The notes beneath the pieces are model-generated. The model was not told the origin of the DNA and made no database searches. It saw nothing but the letters and a program-made list of their open reading frames with translations. Both the position numbers and the translations under genes were made by a program. DNA of 35,380 nt from Polyangiaceae bacterium (GTDB lineage: Bacteria; Myxococcota_A; Polyangia; HGW-17; JALWFW01). Where the stretch lies: positions 1 to 35,380 of the forward strand of contig JALWFW010000191.1 of the NCBI GenBank assembly GCA_027013865.1, in the 5' to 3' direction. Shown here piece by piece: positions 34,672 to 35,380 of this stretch (position 1 is the stretch's first letter; every line of letters starts with the position of its first letter).

Positions 34672-35380
34672 ATGGACACGCTCGTGATTGATGGCTCTTC
34701 GCTTACCATAGATGACGTGGTTCAGGTGGCCAGGTATGCCCGGCCCGTGGCTCTGGCCCAAAGCGCCCGCATCGCCATGGAGAAGTCCAGGGCTGTGGTG
34801 GAAGTACTTCTGGAGAACAATGTTCCTGTTTACGGACTCACCACCGGATTCGGATCCAAACGCAACGTCTTCATATCGAGGGAGGATGCCCGCCAGCTCC
34901 AGTGGAACCTCATCCGTTCCCATGCTTCTGGCACAGGCGATCCCCTGCCCGAGGATGTCGTGCGGGCGGCTTTGCTTCTGCGCGCCAATGCCCTGGCCAG
35001 AGGGATGAGTGGGGTGCGGGTCCAGCTGGTGGAGCGTATAGTCGATTTGCTGAACCGGCGCATCTATCCGTATGTGCCCACCCAGGGGTCGGTGTCGGCT
35101 TCCGGAGATCTGGCCCCCCTGGCTCATCTGGCCCTGGTGATAACCGGGGACGGGGCAGGCAGGATCTACGGCGGTGAGCGTGTGGCCGGCGAGCGGGGCG
35201 AGTACGTGTCCCGACCGGATCCCGGCGCTTTCGTGCCTAGCACCCCCGAGAACCTCAGGCGACTCGGGTATGAGCCCATCGAGCTGGAGGCCAAGGAGGG
35301 CCTGGGACTCACCAACGGTGTCCAGGTGGCCACGGCGCTGGGCATGATGGTGTTCCATGATCTCGACAACGCCCTTCTTA
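34672..35380 (+). CDS. hutH: Aromatic amino acid ammonia-lyase, probably histidine ammonia-lyase (3'-truncated by window)
   Basis: The first 236 codons are present and the gene runs off the right edge. The product belongs to the MIO-dependent lyases. The Ala-Ser-Gly triad that forms the cofactor is at 143-145 (SVSASGDLAPLAH), the active-site Tyr is at 54 (YGLTTGFG), and EAKEGLGLTNG follows the MIO loop. Ser83-His84 (RSHASGTG) matches the substrate-selecting pair of histidine lyases rather than the His-Leu or Phe-Leu of classical tyrosine or phenylalanine lyases. Some bacterial tyrosine lyases are HAL-like, so specificity is not certain. The ATG at 34672 has GGAGGTGGAG just upstream. Histidine lyase converts histidine to urocanate. 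No other hut gene lies in the window. Confidence 0.85.
   Translation, partial: MDTLVIDGSSLTIDDVVQVARYARPVALAQSARIAMEKSRAVVEVLLENNVPVYGLTTGFGSKRNVFISREDARQLQWNLIRSHASGTGDPLPEDVVRAALLLRANALARGMSGVRVQLVERIVDLLNRRIYPYVPTQGSVSASGDLAPLAHLALVITGDGAGRIYGGERVAGERGEYVSRPDPGAFVPSTPENLRRLGYEPIELEAKEGLGLTNGVQVATALGMMVFHDLDNALL

Overview
The window looks like chromosomal DNA from a diderm bacterium of the former Deltaproteobacteria, most likely Myxococcota or a close relative. This is an inference from gene content: a Ser/Thr protein kinase with an N-terminal zinc-ribbon-like segment, TPR/PEGA and double cyclic-nucleotide-domain proteins, large lipoproteins built from the cysteine-rich CGNG...CDG repeats common in Myxococcota, and a giant metzincin lipoprotein beside an outer-membrane barrel. 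The DNA is moderately GC-rich with a few AT-rich intergenic islands. No phage genes, transposase, CRISPR array, tRNA or rRNA were seen.

Layout. 1-1001 is non-coding and holds a cluster of about five degenerate hairpin-forming repeats. 1002-4548 is a tight three-gene operon with ATGA stop/start overlaps: a TPR-PEGA membrane protein, an anchored protein of unknown family and a transmembrane Ser/Thr kinase. A nested inverted repeat separates it from dnaE (4759-8352). 8353-9679 is a 1.3 kb gene-free stretch with a duplicated 24-nt hairpin, two strong hairpins and a 233-bp tandem repeat in almost three copies. It is followed by an exported protein made of about sixteen 15-residue repeats. A minus-strand pair (AblB-like GNAT protein, then rodA) converges on it.

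13286-17108 is a plus-strand housekeeping run: thiI, yqgF/ruvX and mltG with overlapping stops and starts, then a DUF3467 protein and an unknown membrane protein. 17247-22995 encodes a predicted outer-membrane barrel and a 1497-residue lipoprotein metalloprotease, probably co-transcribed. 23167-28086 is a complete maltose-type ABC importer (malK, malE, malF, malG), with a lipoprotein-type MalE and an unusual MalF topology. A minus-strand pair (double cNMP-domain protein and a polytopic membrane protein) follows.

From 31119 two paralogous cysteine-rich lipoproteins lie in tandem. The second contains a 177-bp in-frame duplication whose copies differ only at synonymous sites. The window ends inside an aromatic amino acid ammonia-lyase gene, most like hutH. 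Cell-envelope functions dominate: peptidoglycan synthesis (RodA) and glycan-strand cleavage (MltG), sugar uptake, surface lipoproteins and secreted proteolysis. The least explained parts are the repeat-rich 8353-9679 stretch, the hairpin cluster at 126-433, the barrel/metzincin pair, and the shared C-terminal domain of the two lipoproteins.
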